Assembly (NCBI GenBank): GCA_002394385.1
Contig: DGTS01000024.1
Coordinates: 1 to 64,000, forward strand
DNA: 64,000 nucleotides
From: Prevotella sp. UBA4330
GTDB lineage: Bacteria; Bacteroidota; Bacteroidia; Bacteroidales; Bacteroidaceae
Reading direction: 5' to 3'
The stretch's first letter is position 1. Each line of letters starts with the position of its first letter. This document shows, piece by piece, positions 54,870 through 63,038 of the stretch. The position numbers and the translations under genes are program-made. The notes under the pieces were generated by a model that was not told the origin of the DNA, ran no database searches, and saw only the letters and a list, made by a program, of their open reading frames with translations.

Positions 54870-55637
54870 CTATAATTTGACTTTAGTTACTTGCTGAACT
54901 CCCTGTTCGTTATAGACAAATGCAACGACAGAGAGATCTGCGGTTTTCCATTCAGATGAAGTGGGTAGGGCATAGGCCTTGGTGCTAACGGTCTCCCCCT
55001 CGTTGACTCTGATATCCTCGCCCCAAGTGCCATTGATGGCAGCCCGTAATACATGCTGGTGTAGATAGTTGTCGTCACGGGTTCCGTCAGGCATCATCTG
55101 GAATGCGGTCACGTTGTCTTCAGTGAGCCATAACTGTAGTTTACCTGTGGTATTTCCGTCAACACCCGTCACGTTTGCCAGTACATTTCCGTCAGGCAGT
55201 ATGGTGATTTTTATATCAACAGGCGCAGTTTTCGCCAGTTCCTCACGTATGCGCGTGTTCCATGTTGTATATTCGCATGCGCCTCTTCGGTCTATCATTC
55301 CCACGGGCTGATAGTCTAATTTCCAGTAGTTGAAGTACTCGTCGCCTATATCGGTGCTCAGTCCTGCAAACTTTGGTGTAGTATGAAAGCCCAGAGGTCC
55401 AGAGTGAATGCTCACGGCTATGACGTTGTCCTCGCCATACTGTTCCTGTAACAGTTTGATTTCGTCACTTGCTTTAGGACAATTTATACAGCGCTGTCCC
55501 GTAAAGTCTTCTAATAGCACGCTGCGTTGTACTGCGGCAGGTTTTACATAGATGAGTCTCTCGTCTTCATCAATATTGCTACACGCCATGAATGTAAGTG
55601 TGGCAAAAGCGGCAATGATATATTTCTTGATGTTCAT
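54870..55637 (-). CDS. Omp28-family lipoprotein with CxxC motif
   Basis: The 255-residue protein has a lipoprotein signal (LTFMACSN, Cys19) and an Omp28 thioredoxin-like domain with CINC in LLEDFTGQRCINCPKA near residue 48. Omp28 was first described as an outer membrane protein of Porphyromonas gingivalis. It is 5 bases downstream of the DUF6029 gene. Confidence 0.85.
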   Translation of the reverse strand: MNIKKYIIAAFATLTFMACSNIDEDERLIYVKPAAVQRSVLLEDFTGQRCINCPKASDEIKLLQEQYGEDNVIAVSIHSGPLGFHTTPKFAGLSTDIGDEYFNYWKLDYQPVGMIDRRGACEYTTWNTRIREELAKTAPVDIKITILPDGNVLANVTGVDGNTTGKLQLWLTEDNVTAFQMMPDGTRDDNYLHQHVLRAAINGTWGEDIRVNEGETVSTKAYALPTSSEWKTADLSVVAFVYNEQGVQQVTKVKL

Positions 55638-55642
55638 GGGCG

Positions 55643-57205
55643 TTAGAAGTTAAAGTGATATGACAGAGTGAAACCCTTGCTGGCAGGCACGTATCGACAA
55701 ACTCCTCCAGAGCAATTATATCCGGCACGGGTGCGTCCATAGCCCAGTTGCAGACGATGGGCACCTGTGCTGAATGCCACGCCACCCAGATAGTAGTGAA
55801 TATGTGTTTCCCCTACGTTGTACATGTCGCTGACCGATACCATCCAATGGGGTGCCAACGACAGTTCGACTAGTGCGTATGCCCAGTCGCCTTGATCGTC
55901 AGAGGTAGTAAGGTATTGCAGTTCTGTGCGCAAAGAGGTCTTGGGAGCCATCTGCCACTTGCCGTCGGCGATGAAGATGTTGCTGTGCACCCTGCCGCCT
56001 TCGCCCTCAACAACGGTCTTGTTGTATATTTGGCTCATGTACATGAGTGTTAGCCTGAAGTCTTTTGTCAGCCTGCGCGTCACTTGCACATCAATGTCCT
56101 GATAGTTGATGGTACCTTCCCATCGCACATGCGAGAAGTTCAGTTTCACGTTCATTCCATAGCGTCCGCCCAATGCTGTATTCCTTTTGAAATTATAGCC
56201 TGCTTCAGCCTGCCATGCCCATTCTCCGTCTGCAAGTTGGGTGGCGTAGGGATAAAGGGCAGCCAGGGCATAAGTATGGTCTTGGGTAAATGCCGGCAAG
56301 TGGTTGATGAACGAAGATGAACCAATCATTGACCGCCTGCTGCGGAACGACATGTTCTCGCTACGTTTCACCTGCAGCAGCATGCTCAGCCCTTTCTTCG
56401 AGTAAGACCCGGAGAAGAGCGCAGCCGTTCCTTTCCTATATGTATATCCGTTGTCGAAAGAGGGGTCTTGCGTTTTTTGTGCATACTCGGCAAGCAGGCT
56501 CCATGGTCCTTTGTTCAATGTTGCTCGCACGTCCCATGCATTGACAAACTTAGGCAGGTTCAGTTTGTGTGTGGCATCCACGAAAATATCCTCTTGCTTT
56601 TCGTATTTGTTAACCCATGAGGCACCTAATGTGAGTTCTGTTTCTGCCTGACTCAACTTCGGAATCCATTCGTTCAGGGCTATTTCGGCATCAACGCCAC
56701 TCACCAGCGACTTGTTCCATTTCCAGTATCTGCGTTGCTTGCCCGACAGGGCTTTCAGCGTCATACCTTTCATTGGTTTCACTACAAGTCTTCCTCCCAG
56801 CAGCGAGTTGTCTATTCCCAATGAGCGTTCTTCATAAGTGCGAAGGATAAGACCCGACCCAAATTGCTCGTAGAACGTGCCTGCTGTCAGTTCAGCACAT
56901 CCCAGACGTCCTTTTACCCAGAAGTGGGGTACACCCCAGCCTTTGAAATCGCTCTCAAAGCCAGGCAGAGGATGTTCCAGATATTCCATTCTGACACCAG
57001 CATCCACATGTTGGCTCTGCAACAGCAAGTCAACATATGTGTTGGTAAGAAAGTCGCCAGTCTTTTCGGCACCTATCTCGTTGTCGTTTTGCGGCAACAA
57101 CATATCGCTCTGTATTGTTCCGTGCAGCGTGACACCTTGTTGCGTCTGGGCATCAATGGCCAGAGAACAACAGATGGCGATAAGCGACAATACCTGTCTG
57201 TTCAT
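55643..57205 (-). CDS. DUF6029-like outer membrane beta-barrel protein
   Basis: A signal peptide (VLSLIAICCSLAIDA) and long alternating hydrophobic/aromatic strands over 500 residues, ending with aromatic FTLSYHFNF, indicate an outer membrane barrel. The sequence resembles DUF6029 proteins. Set between TlpA and Omp28 genes with gaps of 15 and 5 bases, it may be the outer-membrane partner of the redox proteins. Confidence 0.8.
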   Translation of the reverse strand: MNRQVLSLIAICCSLAIDAQTQQGVTLHGTIQSDMLLPQNDNEIGAEKTGDFLTNTYVDLLLQSQHVDAGVRMEYLEHPLPGFESDFKGWGVPHFWVKGRLGCAELTAGTFYEQFGSGLILRTYEERSLGIDNSLLGGRLVVKPMKGMTLKALSGKQRRYWKWNKSLVSGVDAEIALNEWIPKLSQAETELTLGASWVNKYEKQEDIFVDATHKLNLPKFVNAWDVRATLNKGPWSLLAEYAQKTQDPSFDNGYTYRKGTAALFSGSYSKKGLSMLLQVKRSENMSFRSRRSMIGSSSFINHLPAFTQDHTYALAALYPYATQLADGEWAWQAEAGYNFKRNTALGGRYGMNVKLNFSHVRWEGTINYQDIDVQVTRRLTKDFRLTLMYMSQIYNKTVVEGEGGRVHSNIFIADGKWQMAPKTSLRTELQYLTTSDDQGDWAYALVELSLAPHWMVSVSDMYNVGETHIHYYLGGVAFSTGAHRLQLGYGRTRAGYNCSGGVCRYVPASKGFTLSYHFNF

Positions 57206-57220
57206 TAGCGTCCTCCTGTA

Positions 57221-57718
57221 TTATTCGTTTCCTTTTGTCAGTTCCCTGACCTTTTCTATTAATTCGAACTCAGCACCGTCTGTATAACCTGCATGACGGT
57301 AAACTATGTCCCCCTTGCCGTCAACAATGAGCACATAGGGTATCATCTGTATGCCTAATGCACGTTTCAGGTCACCATTGGGGTCAAGCAGCACCTCGTA
57401 CTCCCATCCATGGTTGTCAACAAAAGGTTTAACCTTGTTGGTGTTCTGTCCTTCGTCTATTGATACCGCTATGAGTTTTACCCCAGTTTCCTGTTGCCAG
57501 TCGGCATACACCTCACTTATTGCATCCAGTTCGCGGTTGCATGGCTTGCACCATGTAGCGAAGAAATCGATGATTATAGGTTTCCCTCCATTGGTCAAGG
57601 TGTCTGTACGAACCGTTTTTCCGTTCATTGTCTTCACGGTAACTTGTGGTATTTGACAATATCCAGACATGACGACTGCAAGTAACAGTAACGTCATAAA
57701 AACAGTTTTCTTGTTCAT
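57221..57718 (-). CDS. TlpA-like thiol-disulfide oxidoreductase
   Basis: A 165-residue exported thioredoxin-family protein: signal peptide (VFMTLLLLAVVMSGYC), active-site FFATWCKPCNREL near residue 55, a cis-Pro segment IPYVLIVDGKG near 130. It is the first gene of the minus-strand cluster and has a TACTTTTG promoter box at 57751-57758. Confidence 0.93.
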   Translation of the reverse strand: MNKKTVFMTLLLLAVVMSGYCQIPQVTVKTMNGKTVRTDTLTNGGKPIIIDFFATWCKPCNRELDAISEVYADWQQETGVKLIAVSIDEGQNTNKVKPFVDNHGWEYEVLLDPNGDLKRALGIQMIPYVLIVDGKGDIVYRHAGYTDGAEFELIEKVRELTKGNE

Positions 57719-57750
57719 AGTTCTTTTGTCTTTTGTTTATAAATAATATG

Positions 57751-57758
57751 CAAAAGTA
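57751..57758 (-). promoter_or_regulatory. -7 promoter box of the TlpA-Omp28 cluster
   Basis: TACTTTTG on the minus strand, 33 bases before the tlpA-like start. Confidence 0.7.
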
Positions 57759-57865
57759 CTATAACGATTTTAATTTACAAAGAAATGAGTGCTTTTTTTA
57801 CAAAATTGTTAGTGATATAATCGTTTGTTCGCAAAGAAACAATTATGTGAATAGTAATTACCTTA

Positions 57866-58336
57866 TCACTCATGATGATAAGGTTCGCCCTTGATTATTG
57901 TGCAGGCACGATATATTTGCTCTGTGAAAATGAGGCGTACCATCTGGTGGGAAAATGTCATGCGTGAAAGGGAGAGCATTTCGTTTGCCCGTTGGTATAG
58001 GGTGGGGGAGAAGCCGTATGGTCCTCCTATTATAAATATGAGTCGTCGGGCAGTCATTTGTTTCTTTTCTATCCACTCTGCGAACTCTATGCTGCGGAGT
58101 TCCTTGCCATGTTCGTCGAGGAGAACAACATAGTCTGATGGTTGAATGAGCCTTAGCATGGCTTTTCCTTCCTGTTCTTTCTGCTGTTCTTCGGTGAGGT
58201 TTTTTGTGTTCTTGATGTCTGGCAGGGTAGTGATGTCGAAAGGCATATAGTGACCGATGCGTTCAACATAGTCGTTGATGCATGCGGAGATGTGCTTGTT
58301 GTCGGTTTTTCCTATGAGGACTAGTGTTGTCTTCAT
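57866..58336 (-). CDS. rlmH: 23S rRNA pseudouridine-1915 N3-methyltransferase
   Basis: RlmH methylates pseudouridine 1915 in helix 69. The 156-residue SPOUT protein shows LDEHGKELRSIEFAEWI, FIIGGPYGFS (cofactor-binding knot) and the invariant C-terminal RLIFTEQIYRACTIIKGEPY plus His-His. It overlaps the DUF4491 gene by 4 bases. Confidence 0.96.
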   Translation of the reverse strand: MKTTLVLIGKTDNKHISACINDYVERIGHYMPFDITTLPDIKNTKNLTEEQQKEQEGKAMLRLIQPSDYVVLLDEHGKELRSIEFAEWIEKKQMTARRLIFIIGGPYGFSPTLYQRANEMLSLSRMTFSHQMVRLIFTEQIYRACTIIKGEPYHHE

Positions 58337-58707
58337 TTATTATGGTAGTTTGCCGGATGTTCCATTTTCTTGCCATGAATAGGGCAGAGGCATTCGTTGT
58401 TGCCCACTTTGTACTCATGTTTCCTCTTTGGATTCATGGGGAACCATCCTTTCTCCACGCGCTTCTTCTGCGCAAAGAGTTCTCCGATGCCCCACAGCAG
58501 AGATGCTCCTGTCACACCCAGGATAGACGAAATGATGACATTCTCGATGAAAAATGCTGCCGCCACGAATGCCAGTCCAGCCACGAGATATGTCCACCAC
58601 AATTTTGTTCCGCTGTAGTATTCTGTCTTTATTACAAGTGGATGGCACAGTCCGATGATGAGGAATGTGCTTACTGCTATGATTATTCCTGTGAAATAGA
58701 TTTCCAT
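58333..58707 (-). CDS. DUF4491 small membrane protein
   Basis: A 124-residue protein with three hydrophobic helices (FTGIIIAVSTFLIIGL, a middle pair around 38-75) and a Cys/His-containing tail (CLCPIHGKK), matching DUF4491. The promoter box at 58730-58737 excludes the longer frame from 58860. Function unknown; coupling to rlmH is common in Bacteroidales as far as I recall. Confidence 0.8.
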   Translation of the reverse strand: MEIYFTGIIIAVSTFLIIGLCHPLVIKTEYYSGTKLWWTYLVAGLAFVAAAFFIENVIISSILGVTGASLLWGIGELFAQKKRVEKGWFPMNPKRKHEYKVGNNECLCPIHGKKMEHPANYHNK

Positions 58708-58729
58708 TGTCGTTGCTAAATTGTGGCTG

Positions 58730-58737
58730 CAAAGGTA
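58730..58737 (-). promoter_or_regulatory. -7 promoter box for DUF4491-rlmH
   Basis: TACCTTTG on the minus strand, 23 bases before the start codon. Confidence 0.7.
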
Positions 58738-58832
58738 GCACTTTTCACTCGCATGAGCAACATAGTTTTGTAAATAATATATTAAAAAATGAAAAATCGT
58801 CACATCTTTCGATGTAATTAAAAAAATATGAT

Positions 58833-58840
58833 TAACTTTG
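58833..58840 (+). promoter_or_regulatory. -7 promoter box for the phosphohexomutase
   Basis: TAACTTTG matches TAnnTTTG and overlaps an upstream frame start at 58838, which is therefore unlikely to be used. Confidence 0.72.
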
Positions 58841-58882
58841 CAATTAGAACAATTAAACACTAATCATAAACAAATTAATAGT

Positions 58883-60631
58883 ATGGAAAATAACAAAGAA
58901 CTTATCGCTCAGTGTGAACAGGCTGCCAAGCAATGGCTCTCTCCGTCGTTTGACGAAGACACACGCAAGGAAGTACAGGCTATGCTCGACAATCCTGACA
59001 AGACAGACCTCATAGACAGTTTCTATCGCTCGCTGGAGTTTGGTACTGGTGGACTGCGTGGCATCATGGGTGCTGGCACAAATCGTATGAATGTCTATGT
59101 GGTGGGTATGGCCACTCAGGGCTTTGCCAACTATATATTGAAGGCTTTCCCAGGCAGGACCGACCTCTCTGTGGTTGTTGGCCATGACTGCCGCAATCAT
59201 GGACGTCAGTTTGCAGAGACTGTGGCTAACATCTTCTCTGCCAACGGCATCAAGGCTTATCTCTTTGAGAGTCTTCGTCCTACACCTGAAATCTCATTCG
59301 CTATCAGGCAGTTGGGAGCACAGGCTGGAGTAAATGTTACAGCATCGCACAACCCTAAAGAGTACAATGGATACAAGGCTTACTGGGAGGATGGAGCACA
59401 GGTGTTGGCTCCGCACGACAAGGGTATCATCGACGAGGTGAACAAAGTGAAGATTGAGGATGTGAAGTTCGAGCCTAACAAAGAACTAATCGAGATTATT
59501 GGTGGTGAGATGGACTGGGATTATCTGCAGGCTGTCAAGGAGGCAATGGTTGACCAGGATGTCATCCTTCGTCACAAAGACCTCAACATTGTTTATTCTC
59601 CAATGCATGGAACAGGTCGTGTGATTATCCCTGAGGCACTTCGTTCATGGGGATTCCAGAACATTCATGTGGTGCCAGAGCAGATGGTTATCGACGGCAA
59701 TTTCCCGACCGTTGTGTCTCCAAACCCAGAGAACGCAGAGGCAATGACACTGGGAATGAAACTCGGAACACGCCTGAATGCCGACCTTGTGATTGCCAGC
59801 GACCCTGATGCTGACCGTCTGGCCATTGTATGCCGCAATGACAAGGGCGAGTGGGAAATCCTCAACGGCAACCAGACTTGCATGATGTTCTGCTGGTATA
59901 TCATAGCAAACAAGAAAAAACTGGGACAACTCAAGGGCAACGAGTTCCTCGTGAAGACCATTGTTACCACTGAGGTAATCAAGAAGATTGCAGACAAGAA
60001 CGGTGTAGAACTCAAGGACTGCTACACAGGATTCAAGTGGATTGCAAACGAGATACGCATCAATGAAGGTGTGAAGAAATACATCGGCGGTGGTGAAGAA
60101 AGTTTCGGATTCCTGCCATTCGACAAGGTGCGTGACAAGGATTCACCCGCAAGTATCTGTCTCATCTGCGAGATTGCAGCATGGGCAAAGGACAACGGCA
60201 TGACTCTCTACGACCTGCTGATGAATATCTATCAGGAGTATGGCTTCTCTAAAGAGGTGACTATCAACGTAGTAAAGCCAGGAAAGAGCGGTGCTGACGA
60301 GATAAAGGCTATGATGGAGAACTTCCGCAACAATCCTCCTAAGGAACTCGGTGGCTCTAAGGTGTGCCTGTGGAAAGACTACAAGACTCTGGAGCAGACC
60401 TATGCCGATGGCAAGGTTGAGAAGATTGACATGCCTGAGACCAGCAACGTACTGCAATGGTTCTGCGAGGATGGCACCAAGATTAGCGTTCGTCCGTCAG
60501 GAACAGAACCAAAGATAAAGTTCTATACTGAGGTAAAGGACAACACAATGAAGTGTGCCGGATGTTATGAGCGTTGTACAAAAGCAGCAAACGAAAAGAT
60601 TGAGTTAATAAAGAAAGACCTCGGTCTGTAA
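58883..60631 (+). CDS. Phospho-sugar mutase (phosphoglucomutase/phosphomannomutase)
   Basis: The 582-residue alpha-D-phosphohexomutase shows FGTGGLRGIMG near the N-terminus, the phosphoserine loop VTASHNPKEYNGYK, the metal site ASDPDADR, the sugar-specificity GGGEESFGF and the phosphate-binding RPSGTEPKIKFY. It interconverts hexose-1- and hexose-6-phosphates, feeding both glycogen and GDP-mannose routes seen elsewhere in the window. The exact sugar preference is not decided by sequence alone. Confidence 0.94.
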   Translation: MENNKELIAQCEQAAKQWLSPSFDEDTRKEVQAMLDNPDKTDLIDSFYRSLEFGTGGLRGIMGAGTNRMNVYVVGMATQGFANYILKAFPGRTDLSVVVGHDCRNHGRQFAETVANIFSANGIKAYLFESLRPTPEISFAIRQLGAQAGVNVTASHNPKEYNGYKAYWEDGAQVLAPHDKGIIDEVNKVKIEDVKFEPNKELIEIIGGEMDWDYLQAVKEAMVDQDVILRHKDLNIVYSPMHGTGRVIIPEALRSWGFQNIHVVPEQMVIDGNFPTVVSPNPENAEAMTLGMKLGTRLNADLVIASDPDADRLAIVCRNDKGEWEILNGNQTCMMFCWYIIANKKKLGQLKGNEFLVKTIVTTEVIKKIADKNGVELKDCYTGFKWIANEIRINEGVKKYIGGGEESFGFLPFDKVRDKDSPASICLICEIAAWAKDNGMTLYDLLMNIYQEYGFSKEVTINVVKPGKSGADEIKAMMENFRNNPPKELGGSKVCLWKDYKTLEQTYADGKVEKIDMPETSNVLQWFCEDGTKISVRPSGTEPKIKFYTEVKDNTMKCAGCYERCTKAANEKIELIKKDLGL

Positions 60632-60662
60632 TCCTGAATTCCTTAAACCTTAAACAACAAAG

Positions 60663-60696
60663 TGCCCGTGACATGCTAAAGTGTCCGGGCATTTTT
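60663..60696 (+). terminator. Terminator after the phosphohexomutase
   Basis: TGCCCG...CGGGCA arms (60663-60668 and 60686-60691) with inner GACA/TGTC, then a T tract at 60692-60696. Confidence 0.88.
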
Positions 60697-60920
60697 CTTG
60701 AACATTCTTTTTCTTTGAACATTGAACTTGTAACTTTATGATTACCAACGAGTGAAAGTAATTAATAATGTGCAAAGTTCAATGTTTCATACTTAAAGTT
60801 AAAAGTACAAAGATAAGATAATAGTATGCACGATAATGATTGTAATCATAAAGTTCAAAGTTACAAGTTCCGTTCGACACAAAGTGGCGCTTTCATAGCA
60901 AAGCGGAGAAAGAATGTTTA
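60697..60920. repeat. Simple AAAGTTCAA-type repeats and hairpin element
   Basis: The spacer is filled by AACATTGAAC, AAAGTTCAA and AAAGTTAAAAGT words. GGCGCTTTCATA plus AAGCGGAG (60886-60908) is an inverted relative of the block at 18631-18650. No gene is visible between 60632 and 61008. Confidence 0.75.
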
Positions 60921-61008
60921 AAGTTGTTCATGATTCGGCATTATGATAAATAGCATAAATAAGAAGCAGGAATAAGCCCCTATTGAGTCTATTGAACATA
61001 GGATTATA

Positions 61009-61221
61009 TTATTTCGAATTTTCTTCTTGCTTTTCTTTAATACCGAGCCATTTTTTTACGTATCTTGAAAGCCACCCTGTTATAACAAACGCGAGAATAA
61101 TGAAGGCATACATATGTATTCTACCTGGATTGAATTCCGCTAGTGAACAAACAATAGAAAAAGTAAAAACAAATGCGATAAAAATCGCAGCAAAAATCAC
61201 ATAATACAAGACTTTTTTCAT
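61009..61221 (-). CDS. Small two-helix membrane protein
   Basis: A 70-residue protein with two hydrophobic helices (about residues 5-27 and 37-50) and a charged tail (KKWLGIKEKQEENSK). It is 12 bases after the preceding minus-strand gene, so the two form an operon. Not recognised; AT-rich. Confidence 0.6.
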   Translation of the reverse strand: MKKVLYYVIFAAIFIAFVFTFSIVCSLAEFNPGRIHMYAFIILAFVITGWLSRYVKKWLGIKEKQEENSK

Positions 61222-61233
61222 TTTAATTCTTAT

Positions 61234-62103
61234 TTAATGGTAATATTTTAGAATATCAAAACCACTTATAGTAACTTTCTTTTTCAGTCTGTCATGTTCG
61301 TTGTATATCATAAAAGTCATAGAATAACCATTATTGTCTAAATACTCAACGAATGATTTTTCAAGTGAAACAGAGAAGTTTTCACACATTCTGCTTTTAA
61401 AATCATTATAATCAACGAGATTCTCACAAGAATCATACACAACAGTCTTAATCATAATGCTTTTACCTGTTAATAAGACACTCAAATGAGTAGTACAATT
61501 ATCAACTCTTATAGGGCACTGCGAGTTTAATTGTTTTGTTGTTTCCAACAGATAATTATAAAAATGTTCTTCTATGTTATTTTTTTCTTTTAGTTGGATT
61601 CCTGTCAAAATTCTTTCAGGGTACTCAGTTGAACTATTTCTTGTGTACTTCCCATCTGAAATAAAACCTATTATAAATAATTTACCATGATTAAGAAACA
61701 TATAAGTAAGATTCCGTAAGTTAAAAGTTACACCTTGCTTTATCTTCTGAGAATTTGTCATTAATTTCAGACTTTGATGTGTTCCGTCTAGAGTATGTAT
61801 AGTTACTTTTTCTTTTCTTACAATATAACCATTTCTTGAATAATTATTGAATAGTGCTTCTGAAAACCTGTCATCCCATATACTGGTACTTTCAGAACAA
61901 TTTACATCAATGTATGAAATTGATAAGCCATAGGTATCAGAAATTAATTTTATTTTCATTCCTGAAGAGTTCTTAATTGGATTTGGTTTGAATGATGAAG
62001 GATAGTTAAATAATATATATTCATCCTCATAGGTGTTATATGATTGTGCATTTACCATTAAGGACGAAATAAATAAACAAATAAATATTAATAATCTACT
62101 CAT
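61234..62103 (-). CDS. Secreted protein of unknown function downstream of structured RNA B
   Basis: The 289-residue protein has a signal peptide (LLIFICLFISSLMVNA) and no domain I recognise; mixed alpha/beta with conserved-looking LFNYPSSFKPNP near residue 33. ATG 62103 is used; an extension to 62115 would need a TTG codon. It is AT-rich and lies about 60 bases downstream of a structured RNA on the same strand. Confidence 0.65.
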   Translation of the reverse strand: MSRLLIFICLFISSLMVNAQSYNTYEDEYILFNYPSSFKPNPIKNSSGMKIKLISDTYGLSISYIDVNCSESTSIWDDRFSEALFNNYSRNGYIVRKEKVTIHTLDGTHQSLKLMTNSQKIKQGVTFNLRNLTYMFLNHGKLFIIGFISDGKYTRNSSTEYPERILTGIQLKEKNNIEEHFYNYLLETTKQLNSQCPIRVDNCTTHLSVLLTGKSIMIKTVVYDSCENLVDYNDFKSRMCENFSVSLEKSFVEYLDNNGYSMTFMIYNEHDRLKKKVTISGFDILKYYH

Positions 62104-62159
62104 AAAACATATCAAATAAAAAAATCATTATTTAATATGGGGAAAACCTAACTTAATAA

Positions 62160-62338
62160 AATACAGAAAGCGCAAACCCCAACATATCTCGGTCAGGCCT
62201 ACCACAGCCCTATATCCCTATGCGAAGCCTGCGCTAAAGCACATACTTCATCGAGATATAGTCTGCTCTTGTTCTCTTGCGAGGTGGTAGTTCGACCGAG
62301 AAATGAGCAAAAAAGTCATGTGTATCTTTTCGATAACA
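62160..62338 (-). ncRNA. Structured RNA or leader (element B)
   Basis: Read on the minus strand: closing stem CTCGGTC (62294-62300) with GACCGAG (62188-62194), GAA, then CTACCAC (62284-62290) with GTGGTAG (62199-62205) and a GCCT bulge (62195-62198). A 23-base single-stranded side follows, then TATATCTC (62253-62260) with GGGATATA (62211-62218) and an ATGAAG/CTTCGCAT hairpin. The core layout matches element A at 5510-5714, including different but complementary closing stems. A rod with one large asymmetric bubble also recalls 6S RNA. A promoter box lies at 62344-62351. The 3' end is approximate. Confidence 0.7.
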
Positions 62339-62343
62339 CGATG

Positions 62344-62351
62344 CAAAAATA
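62344..62351 (-). promoter_or_regulatory. -7 promoter box for structured RNA B
   Basis: TATTTTTG on the minus strand matches TAnnTTTG; the start point would be near 62338. Confidence 0.65.
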
Positions 62352-62449
62352 ACATTTAATTTTCTAAGATGCAATCTTTTGAGGAGAAATTTTCAATATG
62401 GAGATCAACTGAAGCTCCTGAGGAATGAAAAATATATACATGACAAGAG

Positions 62450-62681
62450 ATTTTCTCCCCTTTGGTCGCTCAACCCTTTAGGGGTGCTTGTTCCCGAAGG
62501 GTCTCAAGAAGGGGGAGTTGAGGGGGATTGTCTCGTATTGGTTTACTTTATAATGAAAGACTGGCAGTACAATCCCCTCCTGGCCTCCCCTTACTAGGAG
62601 GCGGAAATATTCCTGACTTGGATTTGCCTCTTATTTATCTACAAAAAATAGGTAAAGGGCACACATGACGCATGCCCCTAC
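62450..62681. other. Non-coding interval with inverted repeats
   Basis: GAGGGGGATTGT (about 62520-62531) and ACAATCCCCTC (about 62569-62579) form an imperfect inverted repeat. A second hairpin pairs GGTAAAGGGCA (about 62651-62661) with TGCCCCTACC (about 62672-62681). No credible gene is seen from 62352 to 63038. Confidence 0.5.
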
Positions 62682-62735
62682 CCTTCTCCGGACATATTGC
62701 CAATGAGTTGCATTGTAAGTGATGGTTTTCGGGGA

Positions 62736-62824
62736 TGCAAAAAGGCACTAATTAGCATGCAGTTTATATATAAAACGGAGTGCAGTTTGTATATAAACTA
62801 GGTGATGTTTTGTATACAAATCGC
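62736..62824 (+). repeat. 22-23-bp phased array 7 (TTTGTATACAAA type)
   Basis: One GCAAAAAGGCAC unit (as in array 4) is followed by three AT-rich palindromes, GTTTATATATAAAAC, GTTTGTATATAAAC and TTTGTATACAAA, centred about 22.5-23 bases apart (62769, 62791.5, 62814.5). Confidence 0.7.
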
Positions 62825-62963
62825 AGGCCTGTTAATGGTTAGTTGGAATGCAATTTGTGCTTACTTGGAGCACGTTTCAGATTGAAATGTAATCCAGTTG
62901 GGAAATTAACCCTTTTTAACCGTAAATATTTGAGAATCATTTTGTTATGTCGCAGAAAATTTG

Positions 62964-62971
62964 TAACTTTG
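62964..62971 (+). promoter_or_regulatory. -7 promoter box for the HU-family gene
   Basis: TAACTTTG matches TAnnTTTG, 67 bases before the ATG. Confidence 0.7.
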
Positions 62972-63038
62972 TAACTGGATACAAGAGGGATTGTGTCCAA
63001 GGATAACTTAATTTTTTTACCATTAATTTTAGTATGTT

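Noticed and set aside
62160..62338. Firm assignment of element B to 6S RNA
   Set aside because: The rod-with-bubble shape fits, but a second copy of the core with a very different inner part (element A) and the location upstream of accessory genes argue for caution; no search was possible.
62379..62597. Short open frame in the right-end spacer
   Set aside because: It runs over inverted repeats and encodes no plausible domain; no promoter box.
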